64,000 nt of DNA, from the NCBI GenBank assembly GCA_025617745.1, contig CM046862.1, forward strand, positions 53,509,097 to 53,573,096, written 5' to 3'. Position 1 is the stretch's first letter. Every line of letters starts with the position of its first letter. The notes under the pieces were generated by a model, which saw nothing but the letters and a program-made list of their open reading frames with translations, had not been told where the DNA came from and made no database searches. Below, piece by piece: positions 34,149 to 47,220 of this stretch. The position numbers and the translations under genes are program-made. Source of the DNA: Heliocidaris erythrogramma (taxonomy: Eukaryota; Echinodermata; Echinoidea; Camarodonta; Echinometridae).

Positions 34149-35584
34149 GGTAATCCTACATACATGAATAACAAATGTTTTTGCCCGACAAGAAAGAAAG
34201 AGAAAGAGGAAACAAATGAAAAGGGGAAGGGGAGGTCGCACATTTTGAAACATGGACGTAACAACAATCCATAAGATCAGCTCTATACCAGAGACGTACT
34301 AGACGTTGTGTAAGGGAAGGAGGGGCCGGGGCTGGAGCTCGGAGGGAGAGAAAATGAGAGACATCGGAGTGGAGGAAATACAGCCCTGTCGTCATTCACA
34401 ATTATTGCCGTACGAGGCAGGGGCTAGCTGGTTTCAGAGCCCGCCACTCTGTTTTTTATTTCGGGTAACGGCCACCGCGCGCTCGCGGAGTACGAGTGCC
34501 CGCAGGTCCAATAAATTTATTTCTCGCTCTCGAGCGAAAATATCCCTCACATTTTCCAAACTAATTTCGGTTACTAGTCGTCAAGATATACATTGTACTG
34601 GAAATAGTGCGGGGGCGGGCATATAGGCCTATGCGGTTGGATGCTTAGACAAATTTCCAATACTACAATCGGAGGATAGAGAGAAATGTGGGGAAAAGCC
34701 TTTTTTGTATCTTCAGAACAGCAGGATCATGCGATCGACTGAAGACTGATAAAACAATGAACACATAAGATTTTATTTTGTCTCCTTGGACGGGGAATTG
34801 ATTAGGGAAATGTAATACTTGTCATAAGAGTGTGGCATCCCCCTGGCCCCCTCCCCCCTCACGTCAGTGATTTTTGTTTGGGGGTTTCTTTCTTTTTTCT
34901 TCTTCTAATATTTCTAATATTGGGCTATAGCCTAACATTCTGGAAGCTTGATTATTGATAATATCCAAGTCATATCAGGTTACCGTCATATCTGAAAAGT
35001 GAGAAAATTTTCATTACGCCAAAATCATCCAAATGTTTGTGGTAAATTTTCTCAAAATGAAACTTGATCCAGCCCCCTACCCTCATAGCCCCCTACCCTC
35101 ATAGGCCTACACCTGATTTGCCAAGTCATCTGGCTAAGGAGTGTAAGCTTCTTGCTCTGACTGGGGAGGTGGAAGAGAGATCTCTCTTCTACCTCCCTGC
35201 TCTGACCAAGGAGTTATGACAGAACTCCTTGCTCTTTACATATAGCCAACACTTGTGAAATTTGTATTGCTGCTCTCCGTGGTTCACTTCGGCTTCATAA
35301 ATATTCTTTTCACCAGGTAGCTGCAGAATGCTCTTTTTCAAAGACAGTTTAGACTGGGCATGGACATCAATTTCTGTCAGCAAACACCTCGCCCTCCCCT
35401 CTTTCTCTCTCTCTCTCTCTCTCTCTACATACACATCCTTACTCTAACACGTTCACAAGCTTCCATCTAATCACGATGTTGGTTCAGGCAAGGAGTTATC
35501 AAGTGTTTTTTAGTTATAAATTTGGTTTAGTAAATAAATACACAGATGCAGAATACATGAAATGAAGAATAAAATTAATGCAAG
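34149..35584. other. Intronic sequence
   Basis: CpG-rich patch at 34440-34520, a hairpin built on GGAGGTGGAAGAGAGATCTC (35165-35200) and a (CT)n run at 35400-35425. No coding sequence supported. Confidence 0.4.
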
Positions 35585-35925
35585 AAGGTAGGCCTACCCA
35601 TGCACTTATCTAGGGGAGGGGGTGTCCAAACACCCCCTTTGACAAAAGGGGCATTTTTAGGTGGTCGAACACCCCCTTTTTGTGTTATTGTAAGTCGGCA
35701 CACGCCTTTTTGATGTTAAAAACGCCGCCTTAGAATTCCTGTTAACTTTTTTTAACACATATTGGATAATTTGAAAGTAACCCCCAAATAATGTTACTTT
35801 TTTTCTTTTTGTTTGGCTTGTCAGAGATTTTTTGGAGTAAAAAGACCCCCAAAATACTGATATATACACCCACCCCCCTCCCCCTTTTAACAAATCCTGG
35901 GTACGGCACTTGGCCTACTAATATT
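35585..35925. mobile_element. hAT-like MITE with C/G-rich ends (tentative)
   Basis: Ends with ccccctcccccttttaacaa and atcctgggtacggcac; a roughly complementary CTAGGGGAGGGGG stands near 35612. The style is typical of hAT-type MITEs in marine animals, but I cannot fix target duplications. Confidence 0.4.
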
Positions 35926-36749
35926 TCAAAATTCACTTTGGGATTGTGTTCACTCTTCACTATTCTCCCTCTCTCTCAATATCTCCATCACTGCGTTCTC
36001 CCTCATCCTCTTCTCATGATTTGTTTCTTCATCCTTTCCTTCCTTTCTCTCAATGGCTTGTTTTTACCGTTTTTTTGCACCTCTCCATTTTCTCCTCTCT
36101 TATTCCCTTCTCCTTTCTGACCCTTCACAAGAAAAGGAAGTTCAAATTAAAGGAAAAAGTTCATTTTTTGTTTCAATAAGGGTATATTCAAATTACAATA
36201 CAACAGAAATTACAGACTAACTGGTTCGGACCATTATGTGGCTCTGTATTGTTGGGTAAGGGTAGGGATTTTTCAAGAAGGATATTATCAGTGGCAAAGG
36301 ATCAACATTTTATTTTTTAAATAATATATCTGGACATAATATTTCTTGGCAGCAACAAGTGCTGAAGACAACATGCAAGTTGTCTTTAACACTTTTCCTA
36401 AAGATTCAGGAAAGGGGGGGGGCACAAGTTACACCCACTCATCCTATTACCACCATCACACCACCAAACCGACCAGTTCTTTGCCATTAAGGGTAATTTT
36501 GTTCTGGGTCTTGTGTCGGTCTTATTAGTGTGATTGAGGTATTAGGAAGATGGACAAGGAAAAAAGCCATCAATGGATAAATGTTAAAAAAAAAAAAAAA
36601 AAAAAAAAGAGCAAATTTCATTTTCTCTACATGTACAGGAATTCATTGCTACTGAATTGCCATTCACAATAATAAAATTCCATTTCTACTCTATAAAAAA
36701 GAGTCACAGCAAAATTGAATTAAGTTTAAATCACATTTCGATGGAGAAC
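35926..36749. other. Intronic sequence
   Basis: CT-rich stretch at 35955-36125, poly-A at 36586-36608. No coding sequence supported. Confidence 0.4.
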
Positions 36750-37684
36750 AAGAGCCCCAGGGGGCATGAAGCTCACCTGACGTGGATCAATTCACATCTG
36801 GTGCAGGGGCCCCTATAAGGCCACCCAGAAAAATTTCATGAACAACTTTCATTCTTCATGTATAGAGGTATCTCTATACACAATACCAAGTCTGAGCTTC
36901 CTACCAAGTTCGGTTAAATTCCAATCATTGGTTTTGGAGAAGAAGCTGAAAATGTAAAAAGTTTATGAATGGCGGACAACTTGCCCCAGCCCCCCCCCCC
37001 CCCCTCCAGTATGTTACCCCCACAGACCCCCTATAGGGCCACCCAGAAAAAAATCATGAACTTTCATTTTTCGTCTATAGAGGTATCTCCATACACAATA
37101 CCAAGTCTGAGCTATTCCCGATTCTGGAGAAGAAGATGTTTGAAATTGACATAGCTTTTACACTTGGGGGCCCTCCCCCTGGGCCCCCTGGGGGCCACAT
37201 GTACCAATTTAGCAATTTTGGATCCCCTACCCCTAAGGATGATTCCTACCAAGTTTGGTTGAATTCTGATCGTGTGTTTTGGAGAAGAAGATCAGAATGT
37301 ACATTTTGCCTGGCAGCACCCCCCCCCCCCCCCTCTCCAGTGTGTTACCCCCACAGGGCCCCTATAGGGCCACTCAGAGAAATTTCATGAACAACATTCA
37401 TTCTTCATCTATAGAGGTATCTCCATACACAATACCAAGTCTGAGCTATGCCTGGTTCTGGAGAAGATGTTTGAAATTTACATAGCTTTTACAATCAGGG
37501 GCTCTCCCCCAGGGTAGCAACTTTGGGTCCCCTAACCCTAAGGATGATTCCTACCAAGTTTGGTTGAATTCCGATCATGTGATCAAGAACATGAAAATGT
37601 AAAAAGTTAACGGACAACGCACGACGGACGACGGACAAATTTCCATCGCAATAGCTCGCTCAAGCCTTAGGCTCAGGTGAGCTA
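36750..37684. mobile_element. AGCTCACCTGA-ended interspersed repeat with internal tandem units
   Basis: The ends contain AGCTCACCTGA (36770) and TCAGGTGAGCT (about 37674), and the right end has a CGACGGACGACGGACAA run. The core repeats a block (atagaggtatctc...acacaataccaagtctgagc) about three times (near 36860, 37075, 37410), with long C runs between. I recall this family from many mollusc and echinoderm genomes. It looks non-autonomous. Confidence 0.75.
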
Positions 37685-37689
37685 ACAAG

Positions 37690-38105
37690 AAAAGTCCAGG
37701 CCGGTCCACTCTTTGATATCGTCTTCCCATCTTTTCTTCTGTCTTCCTCTTTTTCTTCCACCTTTCACTGTGCCTTGCAGGATGGTTTTTGCAAGACCCG
37801 AAGAATGTGAAACATGACATATCATTTCAGTTTGCGCTTTTTCACGGTCATGAGGAGTTCTTCGTATGGCCCAATTGCTTGGTGGATGATGGTGCGGACC
37901 GTCTCGGTTATGTGGTCTTTATATGAGATTTTACAGAAGCATCTCATTTCCATTGCTTGAATTCGCCTCTGGAGGTCTGCTGTGAGGGTCCAGGATTCCC
38001 AGGCAAACAGGTAGATGGATAGGACGAGTGATCTCATCAATCGTATCTTGGAACTGAGCAAGACCAGGAAGTCTAACACCATAACTAAGCTGACAGTGGC
38101 AGGGA
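37690..38105 (-). pseudogene. LINE ORF2 C-terminal fragment
   Basis: The minus strand gives IRLMRSLVLSIYLF, ESWTLTADLQRRIQAMEMRC, ISYKDHITETVR and AIGPYEELLMTVKKRKL, and after frame breaks the KTILQGT..GRRRG-like basic tail. This is the region after the RT domain in RTE/CR1-type elements (usual CESWTL motif, here with Cys to Trp change). It is cut at the right edge of the 36750-37684 repeat. Confidence 0.8.
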
Positions 38106-39083
38106 ATCCAATCAGCACGTACAACAGTTTGGTGGTGCTGTAATAAAAGAAAAGATAGTTTTAAAAAAATGAATTAGAATTTCAATGAAATAGAATTTTT
38201 TTTCTTTTGTGAAAAGGCCATTGCCTGAATTCATGAATACTTCTGTAAGGGTATTACAAGCAACGTACATGGCCTCATGCCCAATCATAAATGGCAATAC
38301 AGGCTACGCTTATTTTAAACCATAGTTTAGACCATGGGTTTACCCTCCTTTGTGAATTGTGGCCAATGTGTTTCTTAACAAGGTGTCAAGCTTTTCATAA
38401 CACTTTTTTGGTCATGAACTGAAATGGAAACTGTCCTAAAGTGAAATATGCCAGTGTTGCGAACACAACATGCACTGGTCTACATGATGGTAGAGGTACC
38501 TTTTAAAAATATTCTAGTAATTTACACAGCAACACCTTGTGTAAAACTAACGTGCAAACAAATCAGACATGAACTAACAACTGCCTACAAAAAAATTACT
38601 TATACTAACAAAAATCTTTATATCTGACTGTAATACAGAATCCCATAAATTATTCATCATAAGAATATAAAATGTAAAGTAAATCCATCCTTCATCCACA
38701 AATATTTCTTTCATCATTCATCAAGACAAATTTACAAAATCTATAGGAATGCGGATATAAATATCATAAATTTGTCAACCGGGCGTCGCTAGCGGCAAAT
38801 GCGCCACCTCTGTTGGCAACAAAAAAAAGAGGGGGGGGGGGGAGAGTGAGGGAAGAGGAAATATAGGGTAAAAAAGGAAAGGAAGGGAAAGGAAAATAAA
38901 CACTAAAAAGAAGGAAAGGAATGGAAGAGAAAGAAGGAAAAACTGGTCAAATTTTTTTGCTCGCTCGCTCAAGTCGCTCGCAAAAAACATTGAGATGTTA
39001 ATCTTTGGGCAAATGGCTGCCCCCCTGGGATTGTCAAAGTTCAGATGGTCACATTCGGGCAGCGAAGTGCTAGTATACATGTA
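38106..39083. other. Intronic sequence
   Basis: G run at 38829-38841 and a purine-rich stretch to 38950, followed by GCTCGCTCGCTCAAGTCGC. No coding sequence supported. Confidence 0.4.
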
Positions 39084-39898
39084 TATGGGTCTGTTCACAA
39101 AGTTGGGGCACCGAAACTTGACATTTTATCGTAAAAACATTGTAGTTTTAACACTATGACTTACACCATTAAGTTGTTTTATATGAATGTACTTGGTGCC
39201 TCCAGGAAGCTTTTGAAGAACACAAGACAAATTGTTTTGAGGGGCATTTTCAAAATATTGACAAAAATATACTGGTGTTCCATGTTACATCCACAACCAC
39301 CTTTTTTTAGATTACCAGCATATCAACATGCATGATACCTTTATTACAAAGCTAAATCCTATTAGTAATGGGTACATTGTGTTATGGTGCTGACTTAATG
39401 AAGCAAAACTTTTAACAAAAAAATAAATATCTTCCCTGAGTTTATCATGAATGTTGTGGGTGTAACGGTTTCCAATCAAATGTCACAAGTTGTGGATGAA
39501 CGAGACACCAAAGAATATCTGCAACTTTCATCAATAACTCTTGAAGTCAGTATATACTCTCATTGCAGTTGTTGTTGCATTGAATTAAATAGAGAACCTA
39601 AAGTAACCAGGCAAATATTTATCATCAAGAGCATTATGGATGTGCCGTTATGTCTCAAAATAAGACTTTGCGGATGTAACACGGACACAATGTCCGGTTA
39701 CATCCACACGCTGGTTTTTCATAATTATTTCCAAAATACATTGTGGAACAACATGTTTATGTTTCTCAGATGCTTTTTATTTTCACCAGAGATAGAATGG
39801 CCAAGTAAGAAAATTCTAACTAGACTTTTTCATCAAATTACAGGGGATTACAGAAAAAAATGTCTCAAAAGGTGCCCAACTTTGTGAACAGACCCATA
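39084..39898. mobile_element. DNA-transposon derivative with TGGGTCTGTTCAC ends
   Basis: Inverted ends TGGGTCTGTTCACAAAGTTG match over about 27 bases (39086 and 39896) and are flanked by TA on both sides, a Tc1/mariner-style duplication. The 146-residue open frame inside (39447-39887) shows no transposase motif. Confidence 0.85.
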
Positions 39899-40406
39899 TC
39901 CACATATTGAAGAAGAAAGGTTCCAGGATAATTACATACCGGTAACTTATGTAATTATCTGGCAAAATATTTAGAAATTGAAAAGCTGATATTTGGGCAT
40001 AAGGCGTCAGTCCCCTCCTTACGAAATGGGCCTGTCTGATCAAGATCTCTATGTCTGCGATTTTCTTTTATTAATTTTTGTCGGGGGAGAGGGATTAGGG
40101 TGCAGCAGTTTTGTCGGCAAAAATGGGTATCGCATCCATTTGTTGGCAAATTTGAGTGTCACAATCCCATTCAAAATGTTCTATCAACGCCCCAGTTAGT
40201 CAAGCTCTTGCATGACAAAAACTTTAATGGAATAGACCCAAGTGGCAATAAACCAGCTGAATTTTATTTTTTATTATACTTCATTTCTTTATTTTTTACA
40301 TGTAGACCCTACTACTCCAAATACAAAATTGTTCTTTGTTTCATTCCTGTTCTATAATTGCACATCTCTCAAGTAAACATGGAAGGTGAGGAAAGAGGAT
40401 ATTTAC
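39899..40406. other. Intronic sequence
   Basis: Includes a short relative of the TTAGACC repeat family at 40232-40258 (acccaagtggcaataaacc). Nothing else. Confidence 0.4.
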
Positions 40407-40484
40407 CTGTAGGTGAGTGTAGATCTATTTGCATGTTTCTGGCATGACTGTCTGCTCCATCATCAAATAAGAGATGTCATGCAT
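40407..40484 (-). CDS. Doubtful symmetric exon of the GTPase gene, with a stop
   Basis: Minus strand, acceptor TTTGCTTACAG and donor GTAAAT enclose 78 bases, a multiple of three, phase 1 at both ends. It would therefore slot between 44164-44246 and 23119-23171 without changing frame. The peptide HLLFDDGADSHARNMQIDLH reads like coding sequence, but the third codon is TGA. An internal acceptor (GATGGAGCAG, leaving 45 bases) avoids the stop and keeps the phase. It may be a cassette exon, a poison exon or a mutated exon. Confidence 0.4.
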
Positions 40485-41454
40485 CTGTAAGCAAAATAGA
40501 ATGACTAGTCAAATGTATCCATAACAGACTATCAAACCGTTTTCTTAGACAAGTATATGGATCTGAATGAAGACTAAAAATAAGAGTTTGTCGATATCTA
40601 CTGAATCATATACATGTACCTGTGAACAGCCCACACCTCCCTGTCCTATTGCATATCCACTTATCCAGGGAAGTATTAAAAAACATTTTAAAAATAAAAT
40701 TCAGTAGTATGAAGGGGTGGGTCCATATAACTGAAGTTTGCCATTGGATTTCTCCAAAAATAATATGCATGGAATAGCACTAACCAAGATAAAATATTTA
40801 TTCATGCTTATGCCCAACATACATTGCGATTTCCCGAATATTGAATGCAAAATTTTTAAAATTTACAGATCAGATCTACCAGTAGTTGGAAACTATCTGT
40901 CCGGACACCCAACATAGGTATACTTAGTGATAAGGATTTCTCATTCTCATTGATAAGAACTGTCACATATAAATCCTATATAAATCAAGATTTTGAACTG
41001 CTAAGAAAACAATGCAATTACCCAATGGCATGATTGGTATGTAATATTCCACCAGATTGGAAAAGCGGCAAGAAGAAGATTCAAAATTCCTGGAAAGAGC
41101 AGAGTGAATCTATTTTTTCAAATCTGGAAGAAAGAAACAGATCTAACGATCCGGGGGGGGGGGGGGGGAGCACTCAGTATATACATGTACATGCAGTGTG
41201 TGGTGGGTATGTGCCGCCCAGAAGACCCCCATTTTTACACTAAAGTTTTCGTTCCAAAGCATACCATTTTTTTCTTGAGAAAAAGAGAAAAAACATTCCA
41301 AAGCAACGTTTTTTTTTTTCATTTTGTCGTTCTAGTCGTTCTGGCACGTCTCGCCTTGCCCGTTTCGCTTCAAAGACAACATAGAATAGACGTGCCATGG
41401 CACACTGCGTTTAAGCGAATGCATGGGAGCTTGTGTGTGGGTACCAGGTAGCTG
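40485..41454. other. Intronic sequence
   Basis: G run at 41152-41168 next to atacatgtacatg; no coding sequence supported. Confidence 0.4.
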
Positions 41455-42145
41455 TACGAGCTCCTTGGCTTATCAATCTGGTACTTGCCTATGGAGCTGT
41501 ACATGGGATCCATATACCTTGTGTGTTGGAAGGCATCACCCCAAAAAACTACATCTAAATATCACCATTTCTCACATAATTTGACCCATGCAACCCACCC
41601 TCGGAATTTGCTATAGGGGTTACCTTCCAGGATCAACTAAGATTGTAAAAATTGAATAACTAAAAAAGGGGGAAAAAAGACTAAAATCAACAGATTTTTT
41701 TACCTTGCATTTGTAACGTATATATATATGGGACACACAAACCTTACCTTGCATGGGTAGTCCCATATAACTTACATCATGTGCAAGTAAAAAAAAAACC
41801 TGATCACACCTGCCAGTTTTGTGTTGTTTTTTTTTGTCAATCAATTTTTACAACCTTAGTTGATCCTGGAGTTGAAGGTAACCCCTTTAGAAACTCTGAC
41901 TCTGAGGCCTGGCTGAGGATGGTTTGCATGACAGTGACTCACAGTATGTGAGAAATGGCAATATTTATTTTTAATTTTTAGATCTATTTTTTTTTTTGGG
42001 GGGGGGGGGGTTGATATCTCATTATCTGCCTCCACACACGGTATGGATCCTACCTATATTATGAGCTCCTTGGCTTATCAATCTGGTACTAGTACTAGTA
42101 GTACTGGCCTACGGAGCCGTTCATGCCATGGTATCCAACTGTGAG
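41455..42145. repeat. Direct repeats GAGCTCCTTGGCTTATCAAT
   Basis: A block of about 70-85 bases containing this sequence followed by ctggtac occurs at 41458-41525 and 42063-42145 in the same direction. A shorter reverse copy (accagattgatcagccaagg) is at 42657-42682. The 41615-41886 MITE lies between the first two. Confidence 0.75.
41615..41886. mobile_element. 272-bp MITE
   Basis: Inverted ends AGGGGTTACCTTC and GGATCAACTAAG-TTGTAAAAA match over about 45 bases. There is no open frame. Confidence 0.8.
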
Positions 42146-44163
42146 TGGAGTCGGAGGCACATATCAACAAAAACAAGATCTAACAATAACTTGTAACATG
42201 TCATGCATGTCTAAATGAATTATAATCATTCCTCACATACTTACGAGCCATACAAACCAGACATTTTATTCACAAGCCTCAAAATGTTGTTTTTCACGTC
42301 AAAAACTCCCGAACTGCGTGTAAATGAATATTTGAATAAGTGCGCAGACATGGGATTGGGAACCATGCAAGATTGTTTATAAAAAATTTTATATTCAATG
42401 TTGAATTAGGGCCTACTTGAAATGACAAGACGGTGAAGACCACCGTTTCTTGTGAAAATGGCATTGTCCTTGCTCTAATTTTGATGCAATTTTTTTTCAA
42501 ACTTACTCTTTAGAATATCAGGAATAAAATAAAATAAATCTTTAGAGGAATAGTAAAGAAATTCTTGTTCATTTTTCCCGTCAAAACCTTAGGTGCGCAG
42601 ACCTAGCGCTCCCCATACAGCTGCGGAGGCCAGTACCACTGCCACTATACCAATTACCAGATTGATCAGCCAAGGAGCTCGGCGTACAGTAAAGTACGCA
42701 GTACAATCATGTACATGTAGGTCACCCCATTATACCCGGGATACCACTCCAGTCGATAGAGCTAGAGTCAATAAAATCTTACAAATCTTACAAATCTTAC
42801 AAATCTTACAGTGAGTTGTGGATATCACACTGTGCCCCTGTCCCGGCGCTGGCATCAATCTGACTAGACAGCTGCCGCTGCTTGTCTGAAGGAGAAAAAA
42901 ATCTCAAGTCTCAAGATGATAAAACAAACGTCGAGAACTAGCTTTCAGTATATGCTATACGCTAGCTAGCTGCACTGAGCCGAGTTAGTTAGCTACATGC
43001 GATATGCGTATACGCTGGCGCTGGCATGGCTCGCCGACGGGTACGGTACGACCGTATACCGTTGCACTGTACAAGTAACTATCCCGACAGCTCAGCTAGC
43101 TAAAAGCTGGTATATCACTGGCGCCTAGCGCCTGTAAGTTGATGTTGGGTATAAACTGGCTTACCAGAGATAACATGTACGAAACACACATAGCGTATTG
43201 CCAATGTCTCACAACGAACGCATGAGGACGCTAGACCAAATACTGTTTGAAACGTAGATCTGCCGTTATTTCAGCCAGAATTTTGATTTCAAAACCATAT
43301 TTATTTTCTTTTTTAAAAATAGTAAATGAGCTCCAATTTCTATCTTACTTTCACATGTCACTAATTATAGTTCTAACAGTAGGATTATATATAATTGGAC
43401 CACTTTCACGCTGAATTTGTCAAATTTTGCAAAGCTACACAATACCTTTAATATCAAATCTTTGTGTCTTGTGCGTAGAACCATATGCCTCCACGCAATA
43501 TTTTACACCCATTTGCTCACTGTCCACTTCGACAATGCCTTCAGTTTTGGTCCACGCGCTTCCGGACTTCAGTCTCGCATCTTAGCTTATGAATAATTCA
43601 TGAGAATTTGCGTGAACACGTGCGGGGAGAAATTTGTGTCCAGGCAGGTAGGAGGGCATCAAGGAGATAGTTGTCCTAGAATCCAGAACTTGATATTTTT
43701 AATACCCTATTCTATATCCCATAGAAATCATATGGGATTACGTAACTTGTAATTTTCTATTGGACAAGGCTTATGGAACTGCCGGTTGATTTCTTCAAAA
43801 GTCTTTGCGATCGTGTCAAATACACCTCACACAAACAAAAGTATGGACATGTTTTGATTTTTTTTCCTTCATATAGCATATCCGATTTCAGGGAAAGACA
43901 TGAATAAAATCATGTCTTGCATCAAAAGCATTATTATTTATAGAACAACTAAGATAAATTCCGAAAATGTTGAGGAAATGAATTATTTTACTTTAAACAC
44001 GTGCTTTAGGGCATTTCTAAAAATAAATCATTGTTAAATGTGATTATCGTAATTTGCTTTGCCTCAGTTTGTTTTGCCACTACTCTATCCTCCCCAAAGA
44101 ATATTCAGTTAAATGAGATCCAATAATAAATCATTGTAACTTGTATGCTTTAAACGTACTTAC
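42146..44163. other. Intronic sequence
   Basis: Four copies of ttacaaatc (42772-42810), a GTAC/CTAG-rich patch (42930-43100), otherwise no recognised feature. Confidence 0.4.
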
Positions 44164-44246
44164 CTCGGACTCGGTTGTCTATTTTCCATCCACTGATAAC
44201 AGTTGTGTTTACAGTTCCTATTGTGCTTGGCTTATCCGGCTCGAAC
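44164..44246 (-). CDS. Roc-like GTPase gene, switch I-region exon
   Basis: Minus-strand exon of 83 bases: acceptor CATATTTCAAAG, strong donor GTAAGT. It starts with one base that completes the Gly codon left by exon 50441-50570, then 27 codons, then one base. The peptide FEPDKPSTIGTVNTTVISGW fits the loop after the P-loop helix, where Roc domains typically read .P..PST.G and a conserved Thr (G2) binds magnesium. The phase fit and good splice signals on both sides make this a confident exon. Confidence 0.85.
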
Positions 44247-45959
44247 CTTTGAAATATGATAGTGATGAAATAACAGTATGATTTTATTACTTAAATAAGT
44301 TTTAGTGCCGGCCCTCGTACAAACACTGCTTTTCAGAGCTCTCCCAGGCCTCCCTTCTCAATTTATGCCTGTTGGTCAATATGACATCCATTTATTAATT
44401 ATTCTTCCTTTTCTCTTCATTTCGGATTGATCTTGATGTATTGCACGGTATGATACTAACTATTTAATAACTATGTATCGTATTGAAAGTGGGAAATTTT
44501 ATAGATGAAATGAAATCGAAAAATCATAGTATCTCTAACAAGTTTTTTAGATTCTGAATCAATCCATGGAAGTTACACTTATAAAATAATTATATTACAT
44601 TTCTGTAAAGGAAAACGAGCCTATCAATAACTTTTCCCTTCTTCTTCTTCTTCTTCTTCTTCTTCTTCTTCTTCTCCCTTCCTTCTTTTTCTTCATTAAG
44701 GAGTCAAAACAAAATCGCCCTCATAAATTCATATGTGATCATATGCTTTAATAAAAATGTTACATCTTATTTTTTTTCTCAAGCAGTGAGAGATATATGT
44801 AAAGTATAAGTTTGGGGGCAGTCCGTTGGTTCATATATATTCAATGAATATCAAGCATAATGAATATCAAACATTATTGAATAAATTACGAACTTGGATA
44901 AAACAGTTATGGACAAGGGCAAGTCAAATATCAATATTTTATAGGTCATTTAAAAATTTTAAGAATTGTAATAAACAATTAGTAATTCTTCAAGCCAATA
45001 CGATTAAAGAAAATATGGATGAATGCAAACAATGCAAAAAGCACCTGGGAACGATTCTGTTACTGAGGGTGCTGTGAGAAAAAGAAAAAAGGTCCTCAGC
45101 ATTTTAGGGTCTCTTGTTAAGTCCAAAAATCTCTGACTACTATTTTGAAATAAATATTATTATCACTGTAATTATCAGCATTTTTGTTAGTGTCATTATT
45201 TCTACTACTGTTATAATCATTTGATTCGCAAAAGTGTAGATAAAAAATGGGATACGAGAGATATCGAGAGTGAATGTTGAATGAGTTGGCAGAGATGAAA
45301 GCTATGTTTGCTCGGAACGTGGGAATAGCCCTGCAAAATTAAAATAAATATAGCCGGGGTACGAAAAGGTACACGTTCATTAAAGCAAATATGAAGCAAT
45401 TCAGAAATGAGCCAAGTTAAATGCTACCGTAAAACTTGAACAATTAAAAAGGCTGTTTGTACTAGCTGTTCGCAAATACAGTTTAATCTGAATATCAAAA
45501 TTTGAAAACAACACACATACGTTCGCGACTCTATTTTCCTGCTTGGAACTATTTTGAATGTTGTTGTTTAATATCATCTTCCTTCAATTATTGAAGTTAT
45601 GATTAAGTATTTATAATATTTACTTGTTTATCATTATTTTAATCGACCTGTTGTTTATTCTCTTAATAAATTCAGGATATTTTTCACTCTCCTTTGATTA
45701 CTCGTACATGACGTACATGACGTCAATCAACCGGTCCAGGGAGTCGTGGCAACACTGATACGAAAACTTAACACGTTAATCCTCTGTATTTAGAAAAAAA
45801 TCTCCGTCCAAAATCTCCTGAAATTTCAGGTCATTTTGGAAACGGTTGAACAAATAAAGGTGCTCGCTAATGAATAAATAATGTCCTTCATTCATGCAAT
45901 GTCATATCTCATAACTATTACACGAATTATCAAACAGATCAAACTTTAGAATGTTTTGC
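44247..45959. other. Intronic sequence with (CTT)n
   Basis: (CTT)n at 44638-44675. A weak plus-strand frame at 44826-45077 has no recognised motif. Nothing else. Confidence 0.4.
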
Positions 45960-46690
45960 AAATATATGAATAATTTATTCATCAATAATATTAGAGTATA
46001 TTACATGGATTATTTTCCTCTTGTAACTTATTGAAGTAGAATCTTAGTATGTGTGTTACGCGCTCGTTACAAAATTGGTTAAATTTGTGCATACATTTTG
46101 ACAGAAAATGCCATCAAAAGGAGGGTGAATTTCCAATTACACGACCAATATTTTCCTATAACGATATCTCCTCTATAATGAGCAAAAAGCATGTCCTGCA
46201 ATTCATACATATTCAATAACGTGAGAAGTATTACGACGCATGTTGACGCATGACTCTTGTGGGGTGTTGCAAGAAAGTTGCGATTGATTGCAAGTTGCAA
46301 CTTATCGGTACTGACCAATCAAAATCATTGTTGCAAGCGCATCTTCTTGAATAGGCTGACCCTGAACCATTCTGAATGGTTGTTCTAATTTGCTTTACAA
46401 TTTGCAATTGATTGCAACTTTCTTGCAACACCCCAATGCTCTTTTAGGTATGCTAAGTCATATTACGACAGATTTTTTTTGGTAAAAAAATAAGAATAAT
46501 CTATTCATTAATAATACTAGAGTCTATTACATGGAATATTTTCCTTATATAACTAATTGAAGTTTAATCTTACAGTGAAAAGGATACTAGGATGCATGTA
46601 TTACGCGTTCATTACAAAATTGATTAATTTTGTGCGTACATAAAAAAAATAAAATAACAGCCGAAAACAGGGTGAATTTCTCATTGTGGA
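45960..46690. repeat. Diverged direct duplication of about 180 bp
   Basis: 45960-46135 (tattcatcaataatattaga...tacaaaattggtt) is repeated in the same direction at 46495-46690 with many substitutions. The 46261 MITE lies between the copies. Confidence 0.75.
46261..46434. mobile_element. 174-bp MITE
   Basis: Inverted ends GGGGTGTTGCAAGAAAGTTG match for 21 bases, then GATTGATTGCAA-type sequence continues the pairing. No open frame. Confidence 0.85.
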
Positions 46691-47220
46691 GATACCCCTT
46701 TGCATTGCAGGTAGTAACTCAGTGTGGGTGCTTCATCTACATTTCCATATCAATGGGAAATTCACTCAGAATGTCGGGGCAAACTATTCAAAATGTCCAC
46801 TCACGTGAAATGTCTATTCATTGTGTAGTGAGCGAACGTACGTGAACCCGTTTACGGGGACGTTGGGATGACATATAAAATTAAAATTCCTCCATTAAGC
46901 TTCTTCATTCTTCATTTACTAATATATATCTGTAATTCAATATCACAAAAACAAATTGTAACCATCTAACTATATGTATTTTGGCGTGCCCCTTTGATTG
47001 CAAGCAAAATCTGAGTAATTTGAAGTCACCGTCAGGTTATTGCTCTAGAAACGTTATGGTGAATAAATAAATATTGGTGAAAAAATCTATTCAACTATTC
47101 AATGCACTTTATAACCTCCACAACCTGAAATGCTGTTTTTCCCCTGTACGTTAGCTAGGACCCTTGATATCATATCCTCTTTGACTGCCACAAAGTTGGA
47201 TGTCGGGCGACCACTCGGGC

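Noticed and set aside
39447-39887. 146-residue plus-strand open frame as a transposase
   Set aside because: It lies inside a TA-flanked element but has no DDE/DDD motif, helix-turn-helix or zinc finger that I can see.
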